Below, one piece after another: positions 22,419-22,737 of a stretch of 22,737 nucleotides of DNA; position 1 is the stretch's first letter; every line of letters begins with the position of its first letter. The position numbers and the translations under genes are program-made. The stretch spans positions 1 through 22,737 of the forward strand of contig JAGGSM010000275.1 in the NCBI GenBank assembly GCA_021159105.1, read 5' to 3'. The DNA comes from Candidatus Bipolaricaulota bacterium (GTDB lineage Bacteria > Bipolaricaulota > Bipolaricaulia > UBA7950 > UBA9294). The notes beneath the pieces were generated by a model. The model was not told where the DNA came from and searched no databases. It was given only the letters and a program-made list of their open reading frames with translations.

Positions 22419-22737
22419 CAGTGAGAATCTACGGGATCGGCACGTACAACATCCAGAATATCATGGATATTCCCGGTCGCCAGGCATATCGAGGAGTCGG
22501 CCGCCCCGTAGTAGACCCACAGGTCGTCCCCGCGCACGAACCCTCCGCACGGGAAGACGACGTTTGGCACATCACCGGTCCTCTCGTAGGGTTCCTCCGG
22601 GCCGAACAGCCAATGCCGCGTCCGGGCAAGTAAGCGGTGTGGCTGATCAAGATCGAGGAGCGCAGCGCCGACGCGATATATCGGGCCACCGGGCATGTTC
22701 TTGATCCCGTGGTAGAGTATGAGCCACCCATATTCGG
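22418..22737 (-). CDS. GH130 mannoside phosphorylase/hydrolase, C-terminal ~105 residues (cut by window edge)
   Basis: The minus-strand frame is open through the right edge of the window. It contains the classical GH130 C-terminal half: GWLILYHGIKNMPGGPIYRV, AALLDLDQPHRLLAR, PYERTGDVPNVVFPCG and LWVYYGAADSSICLATG. In this family the early part of such a protein holds the catalytic Asp, which is outside the window. Known members act on beta-1,4- or beta-1,2-mannosides, many by phosphorolysis to mannose-1-phosphate. The stop codon overlaps the start of glycerate 2-kinase. The C-terminal strands are close to the frameshifted fragment at 15329-15636, suggesting related paralogues in one locus. 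Confidence 0.9.
   Translation of the reverse strand, partial: EYGWLILYHGIKNMPGGPIYRVGAALLDLDQPHRLLARTRHWLFGPEEPYERTGDVPNVVFPCGGFVRGDDLWVYYGAADSSICLATGNIHDILDVVRADPVDSH

Noticed and set aside
1..22737. CRISPR arrays, insertion sequences, phage genes or defence systems
   Set aside because: No regularly spaced repeats, transposase, integrase or recognised defence protein could be found on either strand.

Overview
The window is a 22.7 kb piece of a bacterial chromosome. Most genes lie on the minus strand; only two genes, plus a small promoter region, face the other way. Core genes (formate-THF ligase, RbfA, IF-2, type 4 uracil-DNA glycosylase, phosphoglycerate kinase, tRNA-Gly) are followed by a carbohydrate-utilisation locus. 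The substrate-binding protein has a plain signal-peptidase-I leader and there is a LolA/LolB-like secreted protein, so I infer a diderm envelope. Promoters follow an ordinary sigma-70 pattern (TTGnnn, 16-18 bp, TATAAT-like). The gene mix and divergent core proteins suggest an uncultivated, possibly acetogenic or thermophilic lineage; Bipolaricaulota (Acetothermia) is only a guess from general impression.

Layout, left to right. 1-5215 (minus): a set read right to left as uracil-DNA glycosylase, TPR membrane protein, infB, rbfA, an unknown membrane protein and fhs (cut by the window edge). Starts and stops are tightly packed or overlapping, with a good promoter in front of infB. 5363-5434: tRNA-Gly(CCC) with its own promoter at the end of pgk. 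5475-6668: pgk, divergent from a LolA-like gene (6735-7586, plus). The two promoters appear to share one palindromic -10 box. 7592-8071: a DUF151 bifunctional-nuclease family gene, convergent with the LolA-like gene over a hairpin that spans both stop codons. 8196-9251 (plus): phosphoglucose/phosphomannose isomerase. 9251-9388: a non-coding, highly folded element between convergent genes.

9410-22737 (minus) is a mannoside locus. Read in the direction of transcription it holds a GH130 glycosidase/phosphorylase (cut by the right edge), glycerate 2-kinase, a LacI-type repressor, a repressor-controlled promoter, then an operon of sugar-binding protein, two permeases, a GH130-like protein, a frameshifted GH130 C-terminal fragment and two different GH38 alpha-mannosidases. 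No ATPase for the ABC importer is encoded here, so a shared MsmX/MalK-type ATPase elsewhere is inferred. A 20 bp near-perfect palindrome lies directly on the predicted start of the operon transcript and is the likely repressor site.

Working model (inference): an alpha-mannoside or mannosylglycerate-like solute is imported, cut by the cytoplasmic mannosidases or by GH130 phosphorolysis, and the mannose branch enters glycolysis through the isomerase, while glycerate 2-kinase takes any glycerate released. Base composition changes strongly along the operon, which suggests assembly from several sources. Three genes (LolA-like, isomerase, lacI) have promoters so close to their start codons that their mRNAs are probably leaderless.
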